A DNA stretch of 64,000 nucleotides. Source: Algibacter sp. L3A6 (GTDB lineage Bacteria; Bacteroidota; Bacteroidia; Flavobacteriales; Flavobacteriaceae). Below are positions 39,617 to 47,884 of the stretch, one piece after another. Position 1 is the stretch's first letter. The number at the start of each line of letters is the position of its first letter. The translations under genes and the position numbers were made by a program. A model generated the notes under the pieces. That model was not told the origin of the DNA. It saw only the letters and a program-made list of their open reading frames with translations, and ran no database searches. The stretch covers positions 62,001-126,000 of the forward strand of contig NZ_CP047030.1 of NCBI RefSeq assembly GCF_009796825.1, given 5' to 3'.

Positions 39617-40441
39617 CTACTGATGTATAGTTAAAACTGGGTTGTTATGAAGTTTTTCTAAAGTTGAAATAACTCTAGATTTACACAACCCAATTTTTCG
39701 AAGTAGATCTGGTTTCTTGTCTACCACACACATAATGCTACTTAAATGAGAAATAGCATAAGTTTTTAAATTATCAGATTTTGCTGTAAACTCTAAGGCT
39801 ACAGTTTTATCCGTTTGATTTTCTAAATGATTACACAGTAATTTAATATGTCTACTGGTTTCATCTGGTATATCCGTATCACTTGTAAGAGCTAACACGG
39901 TGATCATAAAATTGGTGTTTTTAAAGATTTCTAAAAAGCTATCAATTTCTGCTGTTCTTACTTCTTCAGTAAAATTTGATGCTATGGCTAAATTAATTTT
40001 CTTATTCTTGGAAGCATACGGCGGAACAATTAAAACGGGGCAGGTTCTAATTTTTCCAACAATAGATTTTATGTTTTTACTAATTTTAGCATTGCCTTTT
40101 AGCACAATTAAATCGACATCGATACTTTCTATATGTTTTTCCATAGCCTTTACCAGACTTAAACCTTCGGAAATAACATGATATTCGTGCTTTTCATTAT
40201 TTTTATTTACAGCGTATTCATCGAGTAAATCTCCCAAGTGCTGTAAAGATTCTTCTTTAGGTTTTTCAAACCATTCATCATCGGCCTGCAACATTTCAAT
40301 AGCGCTTAAACCTCCTGTTCCGTAATTATAAACATTAAGAAAGTAAAACGCACAGGCTTCATTTTTAAAGAGCTCTGTAATGTAATCTATAGCTTTATAG
40401 CTATTTGTAGAGAAATCTGTGGGAATTAAAATCTTTTTCAT
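39617..40441 (-). CDS. Universal stress protein (tandem UspA domains)
   Basis: A 274-aa protein starting KKILIPTDFSTNSYKAIDYI, the UspA opening. The first domain runs to about residue 147 and ends with IRTCPVLIVPPYA; the second is a weaker copy ending TLEKLHNNPVLTIHQ. The ATP-binding G-x2-G-x9-G-(S/T) signature is not evident, since LKGNAKISKNIKSIVGK lacks it, so it may not bind ATP. It is the last gene of a seven-gene run that starts behind the sigma-54 promoter at 43727, 9 nt after the preceding gene. Confidence 0.9.
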   Translation of the reverse strand: MKKILIPTDFSTNSYKAIDYITELFKNEACAFYFLNVYNYGTGGLSAIEMLQADDEWFEKPKEESLQHLGDLLDEYAVNKNNEKHEYHVISEGLSLVKAMEKHIESIDVDLIVLKGNAKISKNIKSIVGKIRTCPVLIVPPYASKNKKINLAIASNFTEEVRTAEIDSFLEIFKNTNFMITVLALTSDTDIPDETSRHIKLLCNHLENQTDKTVALEFTAKSDNLKTYAISHLSSIMCVVDKKPDLLRKIGLCKSRVISTLEKLHNNPVLTIHQ

Positions 40442-40450
40442 GTTTTCTAA

Positions 40451-40840
40451 TTATTTAAGTTTATATCGCATTAACAATTTATAAATATGCGTTTCAAAAG
40501 CGGTACATTCCTGTAAAAGGAGTTTGTATTGTTCTCGCTTTTTTTCGTGCAATTTCGATCTTACTTCATTGTACTCTGTTTTACCATATTCAAATTCAAT
40601 TTTTAAATCTTGGCTATACTTACAAAAAGTAGCCATAACCAAAACATTTTTTCGTCGGAGTGCTTTAATTAGATTTTCCACCGATGGACTTTTAATAAGC
40701 CGTTTTTCTAAAACACTAAAGCAATCTAATTTGTTATTAAACTGCTCGAGTGTATAGAGCCAAAGATTTAATTCTTTTAAATCTTTTTGAATGCAAAGTC
40801 GCCTTTGATTATCTATTCTATGTAATAAAATATGGTCCAA
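40451..40840 (-). CDS. Small helical hypothetical protein (129 aa), paralogue of upstream gene
   Basis: I do not recognise a named family. The 129-aa product is predicted all-helical, has no signal peptide, and is rich in Lys, Leu and Glu (LKELNLWLYTLEQFNNKLD, KLHEKKREQYKLLLQE). Its layout matches the 134-aa product of the gene just upstream: an L-W/W-I helix near residue 28-45, a long central helix and a HE-x-x-R-x-x-Y helix near the C-terminus. Packed 9 nt before the usp gene. A cytoplasmic stress-related role is only a guess from context. Confidence 0.65.
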   Translation of the reverse strand: MDHILLHRIDNQRRLCIQKDLKELNLWLYTLEQFNNKLDCFSVLEKRLIKSPSVENLIKALRRKNVLVMATFCKYSQDLKIEFEYGKTEYNEVRSKLHEKKREQYKLLLQECTAFETHIYKLLMRYKLK

Positions 40841-40871
40841 AAAATTATATAAATTAAGTACTATTCCCCCT

Positions 40872-41276
40872 TTACAAAGTTAGTTTGGCTTGTATTACAC
40901 TATATACCTCATCTTTCAATCTTCTGTATTTATCAATATGGTAGAGGTAAGTTCTTCTATAACTTTCGTGTTCTGTTATGTACACCATATCGCATTGCAT
41001 ATCATCACACTCAATTAAATTAGAGCGTAATAGCACATACTTATTAAGTGCATTTAGCAAGATTTGATTTTCTGCTTGCTTTTTAGAAAGCTTATTTAAA
41101 ACCCCATCCTCTTCTACGGTTTGGCTTATTGCACTATATATGCCCGTTAAATTCTCCAATTCTTTTTGAATGTATTTAATATGGCTTATCCAATTATCGA
41201 GTTCTGTGGTGTTGATTTTATGTGTAATATCAACATCAGAATCATGGTCGTAAATTTCTAAATATTCTGTTTTCAT
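40872..41276 (-). CDS. Small acidic helical hypothetical protein (134 aa)
   Basis: No named family recognised. After a short polar start (EIYDHDSDVDITHKINTTEL) the protein is helical: LDNWISHIKYIQKELENL, then a central QILLNALNKYVLLRSNL and HESYRRTYLYHIDKYRRLK. The last helix and overall length match the downstream 129-aa protein, suggesting an old duplication. It is 13 nt after the GreA/Rnk-type gene in the same run. Confidence 0.65.
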   Translation of the reverse strand: MKTEYLEIYDHDSDVDITHKINTTELDNWISHIKYIQKELENLTGIYSAISQTVEEDGVLNKLSKKQAENQILLNALNKYVLLRSNLIECDDMQCDMVYITEHESYRRTYLYHIDKYRRLKDEVYSVIQAKLTL

Positions 41277-41289
41277 TTTTAAAGATTTT

Positions 41290-41709
41290 TTAAATTACTA
41301 GATTCAAACCTTTAACGGTTTCTTCCTGATTTACATGGGCTATTTTTAAATGATGCCTTCCTCCCGGAAAATCCCAAATAATAGTATCGCCTTCTGCATA
41401 ACCAATTAACGCTGCACCCATAGGCGCTAAAATTGAAACTTTATTCTTGTTTACATCCCTTTCGGTTGGAATCACCAATTGCAATGTTTTTTCTATGCCA
41501 TTCTCAAAAATTAAAGTCGCCTTACTATTAAATCGAATAATGTCGCTTGGCATTTTTTCATTATCCACTATTTGAGCTTCCTTTAACTCTTCACTTAGTT
41601 TTTGTAAAGATTTTTGAATTTCAAAATCTCCTGCATAACCAGACACGTTAAGTATACGTTTCAAATACACATATTCTTTTTTCTCTAATATTAGGCTTCC
41701 GTATTTCAT
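41290..41709 (-). CDS. GreA/GreB-family (Rnk-like) elongation factor
   Basis: A 139-aa protein with a short N-terminal helical part and the C-terminal FKBP-like GreA domain (about 60-130): STILAPMGAALIGYAEGD-type segment (here SILAPMGAALIGYAEGD) and the DTIIWDFPGGRHHLKIAHV strand, the common GreA/Rnk ending. The long N-terminal coiled coil of true GreA is reduced, as in Rnk and the TraN-type modulators that bind RNA polymerase. It is 25 nt downstream of gdhA. Confidence 0.85.
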   Translation of the reverse strand: MKYGSLILEKKEYVYLKRILNVSGYAGDFEIQKSLQKLSEELKEAQIVDNEKMPSDIIRFNSKATLIFENGIEKTLQLVIPTERDVNKNKVSILAPMGAALIGYAEGDTIIWDFPGGRHHLKIAHVNQEETVKGLNLVI

Positions 41710-41734
41710 TTTTATTCTGTTTTATCTATTCTAT

Positions 41735-43036
41735 TTATGGAAATATCCCTCTTAACACATAAGCTTTCTCTATGCGTTCTATGGCAATACAGTAGGCGGC
41801 TGTGCGCATATCCATAGATTCTTTTATAGAATATTCATAAACTTTATTAAACGATTCTTTTAATTTTTTATCGAGTTTTACAACCACCTCATCTAACTGC
41901 CAAAGCTCGCCGTTTCGGTTTTGTAACCATTCAAAATAACTTCCTATAACACCACCAGAATTACATAAAATATCGGGTATTATGGTTACGCCATTTTCCA
42001 CTAAAATTTGCTCGCCTTCTACATTTATCGGTCCGTTTGCACCTTCGGCAATAAGGGTCGCTTTAATATCGTGCGCATTATCTTTTGTAATTTGATTTCC
42101 CAATGCCGCAGGAATTAAAATATCGCAATCTATTCCAAAAAAGGTATCATTCGAAGTATCATTTGCTATTGGAAAACCAACAATACTCCCTGCGTTAGAT
42201 TTTGTATAATTAAACAGACTTTCAACGTCAATCCCTTTTTGATTTTCAATGCTACCAAACGCATCTTGCACAGCAACAAGTACAGCGCCTTCTTTTTCTA
42301 AAAAATAAGATGCCCAGTACCCAACATTACCAAAACCTTGTACTATAAACTTTTTATTTTCTAGGTTAATTTTATTTTTGTCGGCCCAAAACTTAATGGT
42401 TAAAAACACACCGTAACCCGTTGCACGATCTCTGCCTTCCAAGCCACCGCTTCCTGCGGGCTTACCTGTTACTACATGTAAATTAGCCGAACGTTCTGCT
42501 GGCGGACGCGTACTCATGTACGTATCTGAAATCCATGCCATCGTCTGGCTATTCGTATTAATATCTGGAGCAGGAATATCGTGTTCTGGCCCAATATTAT
42601 CGGCTAAAGCAAAGGTGAAACGTCTCGTAATACGCTCTAATTCTGAGGTAGAGTATTTAGAAGGATCTATTTGAATACCACCTTTACCTCCACCATAAGG
42701 CAAACCAGCTAAAGAGGTTTTCCACGTCATCCACATCGCCAGCGCTCTTGCGGCATCAATATCAACTGTTGGATGATAGCGCAAACCACCTTTATAAGGT
42801 CCTAACGCATTATTATGCTGTACGCGATATCCTGTAAATATTTCTACTTCGCCATTATCCATCTTAACCGGAAAATGCACAATAATTTCGTTATTGGTTA
42901 TGCTCAGTATTCTACGAATATTAGGATGTAAATTAATTATATCAGCAGCATGATTAAACTGATTCATGACGTTCTCCATCATGCCTTTTAACGGTTTCTT
43001 ATGTGCTTTCTTATTTAATTCTGCTACTTCTACCAT
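41735..43036 (-). CDS. gdhA: Glutamate dehydrogenase (Glu/Leu/Phe/Val family)
   Basis: Interconverts glutamate and 2-oxoglutarate plus ammonia. The 433-aa enzyme has HNNALGPYKGGLRYHP and the catalytic PYGGGKGGIQIDP lysine region (about 105-125), DIPAPDINTNSQTMAWI, and the NAD(P)-binding GFGNVGYWASYF motif. Length is typical of the hexameric small GDH. It sits inside the operon downstream of an NtrC-type activator and sigma-54 promoter, which fits nitrogen-responsive control, although flavobacterial regulation of this kind is not established by the sequence alone. Confidence 0.95.
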   Translation of the reverse strand: MVEVAELNKKAHKKPLKGMMENVMNQFNHAADIINLHPNIRRILSITNNEIIVHFPVKMDNGEVEIFTGYRVQHNNALGPYKGGLRYHPTVDIDAARALAMWMTWKTSLAGLPYGGGKGGIQIDPSKYSTSELERITRRFTFALADNIGPEHDIPAPDINTNSQTMAWISDTYMSTRPPAERSANLHVVTGKPAGSGGLEGRDRATGYGVFLTIKFWADKNKINLENKKFIVQGFGNVGYWASYFLEKEGAVLVAVQDAFGSIENQKGIDVESLFNYTKSNAGSIVGFPIANDTSNDTFFGIDCDILIPAALGNQITKDNAHDIKATLIAEGANGPINVEGEQILVENGVTIIPDILCNSGGVIGSYFEWLQNRNGELWQLDEVVVKLDKKLKESFNKVYEYSIKESMDMRTAAYCIAIERIEKAYVLRGIFP

Positions 43037-43064
43037 TACCTTAAATTTTTAATGAGATTAGGTA

Positions 43065-43427
43065 CTATATTTTAATTTCGTTAGCCTCTATAGCTTTTTC
43101 TAAACTTATAGAAACGTTGGATACTGTATTAAAAAAACGTCTACCATCCTTACGCTTTACGCTAATTCTAGTATCACCTTCTTTAAGCGTTTCTACTTCT
43201 GTTACAACAACTTCTTCGCCTAAAGCGCTTTTATAATCTGCAACGCCATTTCTTTTAATGATGAAATTTGCACGCGGAAACTTAATGTGTTTGTATTTAC
43301 TTGTTGAAGGATTTCCGATTTCAATAACATCGCCTACTTTTAAAGTTGCCGATGCATTTACATCATCTTGAGCATTGATGCTTAAACTTCCTAAAACTAT
43401 AAAACTTGCTAATACATACTTTTTCAT
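43065..43427 (-). CDS. Secreted hypothetical protein (120 aa)
   Basis: The signal peptide (KKYVLASFIVLGSLSINAQ) is followed by a small beta-rich domain of about 100 residues: VGDVIEIGNPSTSKYKHIKF, then ISVKRKDGRRFFNTVS and a helical tail (LEKAIEANEIKI). No named family recognised; the pattern resembles an SH3-like or OB-like barrel, by inference only. It lies 28 nt before gdhA and 80 nt after the Cys-rich mini-gene. Confidence 0.75.
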   Translation of the reverse strand: MKKYVLASFIVLGSLSINAQDDVNASATLKVGDVIEIGNPSTSKYKHIKFPRANFIIKRNGVADYKSALGEEVVVTEVETLKEGDTRISVKRKDGRRFFNTVSNVSISLEKAIEANEIKI

Positions 43428-43507
43428 GGATACTTACTTTTAAAATTAAAACTATTTAAATTCTTTTTTTGGATATTCTGCTTTTATCAATTACTAACAA
43501 TACCAAC

Positions 43508-43693
43508 TTAAGCTAGCGTCATTAACGATTTTTTACTTCTATTTTTATCTATTCGATTTGCTAATGAAAAACTCGGTTCTAAGGCTTCTTCTTCGTACTC
43601 GCTACAAGACCAAACTTTATCCTTTTGAGACGTTAACACACATGTTTTACAATGCACACAACTCGGACAGATATTAAATTGATTGACACTCAT
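43508..43693 (-). CDS. Cys-rich mini-protein (61 aa)
   Basis: A 61-aa product with CPSCVHCKTCVLTSQKDKVW followed by SCSEYEE. The Cys-x2-Cys-x2-Cys-x2-Cys cluster plus a fifth Cys suggests zinc or Fe-S binding. No named family recognised. The ATG at 43693 is preferred to a longer frame opening at 43840: the longer form would run through the sigma-54 promoter and the 15-bp hairpin. This is the first gene downstream of that promoter, with its start about 24 nt after the expected transcription start. Confidence 0.7.
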   Translation of the reverse strand: MSVNQFNICPSCVHCKTCVLTSQKDKVWSCSEYEEEALEPSFSLANRIDKNRSKKSLMTLA

Positions 43694-43726
43694 TTCTATT
43701 ACATTTAGTATTCCTAAACCATAAAA

Positions 43727-43742
43727 GGCAACGTTTGTGCCA
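43727..43742 (-). promoter_or_regulatory. Sigma-54 (RpoN) promoter
   Basis: On the minus strand TGGCAC-AAACG-TTGCC matches the sigma-54 -24/-12 consensus TGGCAC-N5-TTGC exactly. It lies 34 nt upstream of the mini-protein ATG, directly behind a gene for a sigma-54-dependent activator. No other such match was found in the intergenic DNA of this run. Confidence 0.82.
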
Positions 43743-43767
43743 TTTGGAATTACGTAACGTGTAGAAA

Positions 43768-43801
43768 CACCAAAACCCTTTACGAATAAAGGGTTTTGGT
43801 G
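43768..43801. other. Perfect 15-bp hairpin with UUCG/CGAA loop
   Basis: Arms CACCAAAACCCTTTA (43768-43782) and TAAAGGGTTTTGGTG (43787-43801) with a 4-nt loop, TTCG on the minus strand. It sits between the activator gene stop and the sigma-54 promoter, so it may be the activator's terminator, a two-fold activator-binding site about 65 nt upstream of the start, or both. Confidence 0.7.
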
Positions 43802-43879
43802 ATATTTCGATAAAAGACTTATATTTTTAAACTGGTACAAAATTACCCAGTCGGGAGAAAATACCTCAGTAAAAAGACT

Positions 43880-45208
43880 TTATTCTGATAGTTTTTGACG
43901 AATGGTTTTTCTATCTATTTGAAGAATTTCGGCGGCCTTTGTTTTATTGTTACCTGTGGCGCGCAATACTTTTTCTATATATTTTTTTTCGATAACTTTT
44001 AGCGGTTCAAAGCTAGTATCGCTAAACTCTAAAGTGTATTTTAAATGCTCTGGCAAATGCGCTACATCTATAATTTTATCACACATAATTACAGCACGTT
44101 GCACAACGTTTTCTAACTCTCTAATATTCCCTGGCCAATTATAGCGGTTTAAAATAGCCAAAGCTTCGGGTGTTATTTTTATAAATCGATCTTTATATTC
44201 TACGCCATATTTAAACAGAAATTTATCGACCAAAACCGGAATATCCTCTTTGCGTTCTCGCAGTGGTGCCACATGTATTTCTACAACGGTTAATCTGTAA
44301 AACAAATCTTCTCGAAAGGTTTGCTTCTGGATCATGTCGCGCAAATCGCTATTGGTTGCCGCTATAATTCGAATATCAATTTTTTCGGGCTTTTGTGCAC
44401 CAACTTTAATCACTTCCTTTTCTTGCAACACACGTAATAAGCGCAATTGCACGGCTAAAGGCGCATTACCTATTTCATCTAAAAAAATAGTACCACCATT
44501 TGCCGCCTGAAAAAAGCCATCTCTATTTGTATCGGCACCTGTAAATGCACCTTTTACATAACCAAAAAGTTCGGCTTCCAATAAATTTTCGGGTATAGCA
44601 CCGCAGTTAACCACAATAAATGGCGCTCTAGCAAATTTACCTTGGTAATGTATCGCACGTGCTACAAGCTCTTTTCCGGTACCACTTTCCCCGTTTATAA
44701 AAACAGTGGCTTTGTTATCTTTAATACGTTCAATAATTTGAATAACATCCTGTATTTTTTCAGAATTACCAATAATTTCACCGTAAGGTTTATTTTTTTC
44801 TTCGGAAGGTTTAATCGTTTTTTGATTGTTTTCCTTAGAAATGGCCAACGATTTATTAACCGCATTTTGAAGTTCCTCCCTCGTGAATGGTTTAGTTAAA
44901 TAATCGACCACACGAGATTTTATAAACGATAGCGAATCTTGAACCGAAGGATAGCCCGTTACCACCAATTTTGGCAATTTAGGATAATGCTCGGAAACAA
45001 ATTTGATGAGTTCTGCCCCATCAATTTCAGGCATTTTTAAATCTGTAATTAACAAATCTATTTTCGTATCGCGCAAAATAGTAACCGCTTCTTTTACAGA
45101 AACTGCTTTGTAGGTATGATAATTCCAAGACTGCAAATGCCTTTGCAAGAGCTCTAGAATATCGACATCATCGTCTACAATTAATATGTTTTCTTTACGT
45201 AATAGCAT
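43880..45208 (-). CDS. Sigma-54-dependent response regulator (NtrC type)
   Basis: A 442-aa regulator with three domains. The receiver has its phospho-acceptor at D56 in LLITDLKMP and the conserved K near 106. The AAA+ domain has Walker A GESGTGKE at 173-180, the sigma-54 contact loop GAFTGA at 220-225, and FLDEIGNAPLAVQ. The C-terminal Fis-type helix-turn-helix ends NKTKAAEILQIDRKTIRQKL. It should activate RpoN promoters after phosphorylation. Translated 3 nt after the kinase gene. A sigma-54 promoter lies just beyond its stop, a likely target. Confidence 0.95.
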   Translation of the reverse strand: MLLRKENILIVDDDVDILELLQRHLQSWNYHTYKAVSVKEAVTILRDTKIDLLITDLKMPEIDGAELIKFVSEHYPKLPKLVVTGYPSVQDSLSFIKSRVVDYLTKPFTREELQNAVNKSLAISKENNQKTIKPSEEKNKPYGEIIGNSEKIQDVIQIIERIKDNKATVFINGESGTGKELVARAIHYQGKFARAPFIVVNCGAIPENLLEAELFGYVKGAFTGADTNRDGFFQAANGGTIFLDEIGNAPLAVQLRLLRVLQEKEVIKVGAQKPEKIDIRIIAATNSDLRDMIQKQTFREDLFYRLTVVEIHVAPLRERKEDIPVLVDKFLFKYGVEYKDRFIKITPEALAILNRYNWPGNIRELENVVQRAVIMCDKIIDVAHLPEHLKYTLEFSDTSFEPLKVIEKKYIEKVLRATGNNKTKAAEILQIDRKTIRQKLSE

Positions 45209-45211
45209 GCC

Positions 45212-46306
45212 TTAGTTTTTTGGTAAAGTAATTGTAAATATAGCACCTTTACGTGTTCTATTTTCTGCTTTTATGATGCCTTTATGAGATGCCACAATAC
45301 CATGCACCACGCTTAACCCAAGACCAGAACCATCTTCCATGGGCTTTGTGGTAAAAAATGGTTGAAATACTTTTTCTAAAGCTTCGGGTGTAAAGCCAGA
45401 GCCTTCATCTAGAATTTTTAGAATAATATCGGTTTCTGTTTGTAGAGCTTCCATAGTTACCAATCCATCTTTTGGCGAGAAGTAAATAGCATTCATGAGT
45501 AAATTGAATATTATTTGAGTCAGTTGAATAGGGTCTGCTTTTAACCACAGCGTTTCATCTTCAATTTTTACAACATACTTAACCTGTTCTTTTCTAAAAG
45601 AAGCATCGAGTAAATCGATAGCACTTTTAATAATAGGCACGAGATTAACACGTTTCATTTCTTGAGGCATTTCGCAAGCAAAAAACATTAATTTCTTTAA
45701 AACCTCTCTAGAAAAAATGGCATTATCAATAATTTTATTTAAATCGCCCGATATCTTTTTATCGTCTTCAAAATCAGATTTCAGTAATTCGGCAAAGCCT
45801 AAAATATTGGCTAATGGTGTATTGAGTTCGTGAGCAATTCCTGCTGTTATTTCACCAAGAATTCCTAATCGATCCGCATGTTCCATGCGTTTTTTTAAAG
45901 CGGCTTCACTGTTTTGAATTTCAATACGTTCCAACAAATCGCCAACTTTTAAAGCCACATTATCTAACAAGAGTTGTTCTTCATTTAAAAAATCGTCTAC
46001 CTTAAAAGAATCGGCATTTAAACAGCAAACAATATGGCCTTTAACTACATTAAAAATTTTGATTTCAGATTGAATTGAAACCACATCTTCAGGGTCTGTT
46101 CCGGTATGAATTTCTAAACGATTCACTAGAATACGAATGCCTATTTTTTTAGGATATAAAAATGCTTTTTGCAGGCTTTTAGCAATAGCCTCTAAAGTAG
46201 CTTCAATATGTTCGGGATCGGCATTACTAATGCTCGACGACACCTCGTAAAGGCAGGTAAGCTCTTTAATACGTTCTTTTAATGCCTTATCGGTTACTTT
46301 ACTCAT
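45212..46306 (-). CDS. Soluble histidine kinase
   Basis: A 364-aa cytoplasmic kinase with no membrane helices. The N-terminal region (about 1-130, IKELTCLYEVSSSISNAD) resembles a GAF-type sensor; the signal is unknown. The H-box is GIAHELNTPLANILGF with His159. ATP-binding boxes follow: NLLMNAIYFSPKDG (N), DEGSGFTPEAL (G1), GSGLGLSVVHGIVASHKG (G2). It is the natural partner of the NtrC-type regulator 3 nt downstream. Confidence 0.93.
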   Translation of the reverse strand: MSKVTDKALKERIKELTCLYEVSSSISNADPEHIEATLEAIAKSLQKAFLYPKKIGIRILVNRLEIHTGTDPEDVVSIQSEIKIFNVVKGHIVCCLNADSFKVDDFLNEEQLLLDNVALKVGDLLERIEIQNSEAALKKRMEHADRLGILGEITAGIAHELNTPLANILGFAELLKSDFEDDKKISGDLNKIIDNAIFSREVLKKLMFFACEMPQEMKRVNLVPIIKSAIDLLDASFRKEQVKYVVKIEDETLWLKADPIQLTQIIFNLLMNAIYFSPKDGLVTMEALQTETDIILKILDEGSGFTPEALEKVFQPFFTTKPMEDGSGLGLSVVHGIVASHKGIIKAENRTRKGAIFTITLPKN

Positions 46307-46499
46307 TGCTAATTTTTTCTTTAGAAAACCTTTGTAATTCTCCTTATTTACAAACTTTATTTTAATCTATTAAAATACAAAATTTAAAACCTATTGTAAA
46401 ATAATATCGACTCGAAATTTGCTTTAAATATTTCACTTTAATCAAAATTATTTAAATGAATTTTCAACTAAAAAACAAAACCCTAACCACACTTTTAAA

Positions 46500-46536
46500 C
46501 AAAAAAAAGACCGCTTTTTCAAGCAGTCTTTTCTTT
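46500..46536 (-). terminator. Intrinsic terminator of trxB
   Basis: On the minus strand AAAAGACTGCTT / AAGCGGTCTTTT pairs fully with one G-U and is followed by eight Ts. It lies about 30 nt beyond the trxB stop. Confidence 0.85.
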
Positions 46537-46563
46537 ATATTAAAAAAATATGTTATAATACTC

Positions 46564-47544
46564 TTAGTTATAGTTTGAAGTGCTTACCTCAAAAGAAGAG
46601 TCTTTAGCAGCTAAATAACGCTCTGCATCTAAAGCAGCCATACAACCCGTACCTGCAGCTGTTACCGCTTGGCGGTATACGTGATCTGCAGCATCTCCAC
46701 AAACAAATACGCCTTCAACATTTGTTAAAGCACGACCTGGTACATTTTTAATGTATCCTGTTTCGTCCATATCAATAAAGCCTTTAAAGATATCTGTATT
46801 CGGTTTATGCCCAATAGCTACAAAAAATCCTGTAGCAGGAATATCTTGAGTTTCTTTCGTTTTATTATTTGAAACTCTTACTCCTGTAACAACTTGACCG
46901 TCACCTAAAACTTCTTCTGTTTCCGTATTGAATAAAATTTCAATATTTTCTGTGTTTTTAACACGAGTAGCCATAATTTTAGACGCTCTAAATTCGTCTC
47001 TACGCACTAACATGGTAACTTTTTTACAAAGTTTAGATAAATAGTGAGCTTCTTCACAAGCAGAATCTCCTGCTCCTACAATAACAACCTCATGGTTTCT
47101 ATAGAAAAAGCCGTCGCAAACTGCACAAGCAGAAACACCACCACCTAATTTTAAATATTTTTGTTCAGATTCTATACCTAAATATTTAGCAGAAGCTCCT
47201 GTTGAAATAATTACAGTATCACAGTGAATTTCTTTAGTATCATTTACCCAAACTTTATGTACATCACCAGAGAAATCAACTTTAGTAATCCAACCGTCGC
47301 GTACATCAGTTTCAAAACGTTCTGCTTGCTTTTGTAATTCCATCATCATTTGAGGTCCTGTAACACCTTCTGGATAACCTGGAAAATTCTCAACTTCATT
47401 TGTTGTAGTTAATTGTCCGCCTGGCTGTATTCCTTGATATAACACTGGATTCATGTTGGCTCTAGCCGCATAAATTGCTGCTGTATAACCTGCAGGTCCT
47501 GACCCTATAATTAAGCATTTTAACTTTTCAATTGTATCAGACAT
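46564..47544 (-). CDS. trxB: Thioredoxin-disulfide reductase
   Basis: An FAD/NADPH enzyme that keeps thioredoxin reduced in the cytoplasm. The 326-aa protein has the FAD motif IIGSGPAGYTAAIYAARAN (about 12-30), redox-active C-A-V-C at residues 140-143 (ACAVCDGFF), the NADPH motif VIVGAGDSACEEAHYL, and GVFVCGDAADHVYRQ. Normal length. It is transcribed alone with its own terminator, and its upstream region has a -7 element and an 8-bp inverted repeat. Confidence 0.96.
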   Translation of the reverse strand: MSDTIEKLKCLIIGSGPAGYTAAIYAARANMNPVLYQGIQPGGQLTTTNEVENFPGYPEGVTGPQMMMELQKQAERFETDVRDGWITKVDFSGDVHKVWVNDTKEIHCDTVIISTGASAKYLGIESEQKYLKLGGGVSACAVCDGFFYRNHEVVIVGAGDSACEEAHYLSKLCKKVTMLVRRDEFRASKIMATRVKNTENIEILFNTETEEVLGDGQVVTGVRVSNNKTKETQDIPATGFFVAIGHKPNTDIFKGFIDMDETGYIKNVPGRALTNVEGVFVCGDAADHVYRQAVTAAGTGCMAALDAERYLAAKDSSFEVSTSNYN

Positions 47545-47568
47545 AATTGCTATTAAATTTTGATTAAG

Positions 47569-47603
47569 ACCAATTTAACTATGAAATTGGTATAACAAAA
47601 GTA
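47569..47603 (-). promoter_or_regulatory. trxB promoter -7 element and inverted repeat
   Basis: TACTTTTG (47603-47596, minus strand) matches TAnnTTTG. Just downstream, ACCAATTT-N7-AAATTGGT (47569-47591) is a perfect 8-bp inverted repeat positioned at or after the expected start site, a candidate operator or leader hairpin. Confidence 0.45.
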
Positions 47604-47762
47604 GAATTTTTGATTGAATCCTTACATAGAAGTTATCAACAGTTTTTATAATGCAATAGTTAGTTACTATAAAACAGCCTATGGCGTTATCTTTAAAAAG
47701 GTATTGATAAACCGGATACATTTTTAATTATTATCAACAATTGGCCTATTTAACGGCACATT

Positions 47763-47823
47763 AACCAAACTTTGGTTTCTGCTTAAAATCACAATTAACA
47801 AAACAATAGCAATATTATTTTTG
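47763..47823 (+). promoter_or_regulatory. araC-type gene promoter region with a 15-bp palindrome
   Basis: AACCAAACTTTGGTT (47763-47777) is a perfect palindrome; TATTTTTG (47816-47823) fits the -7 consensus for the AraC-family gene at 47885. With the trxB elements this accounts for the 340-bp gap 47545-47884; no gene lies in it. Confidence 0.45.
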
Positions 47824-47884
47824 CCGGATTAAACCTTTTTTGTTATTTTATGTCTATTAACCACCACCTATACTAACTTTAATA

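Noticed and set aside
43694..43840. Longer start (110 aa) for the Cys-rich mini-gene
   Set aside because: The extra 49 codons are made of the sigma-54 promoter and the perfect hairpin; the Cys-rich part alone starts with its own ATG at a good distance from the promoter.
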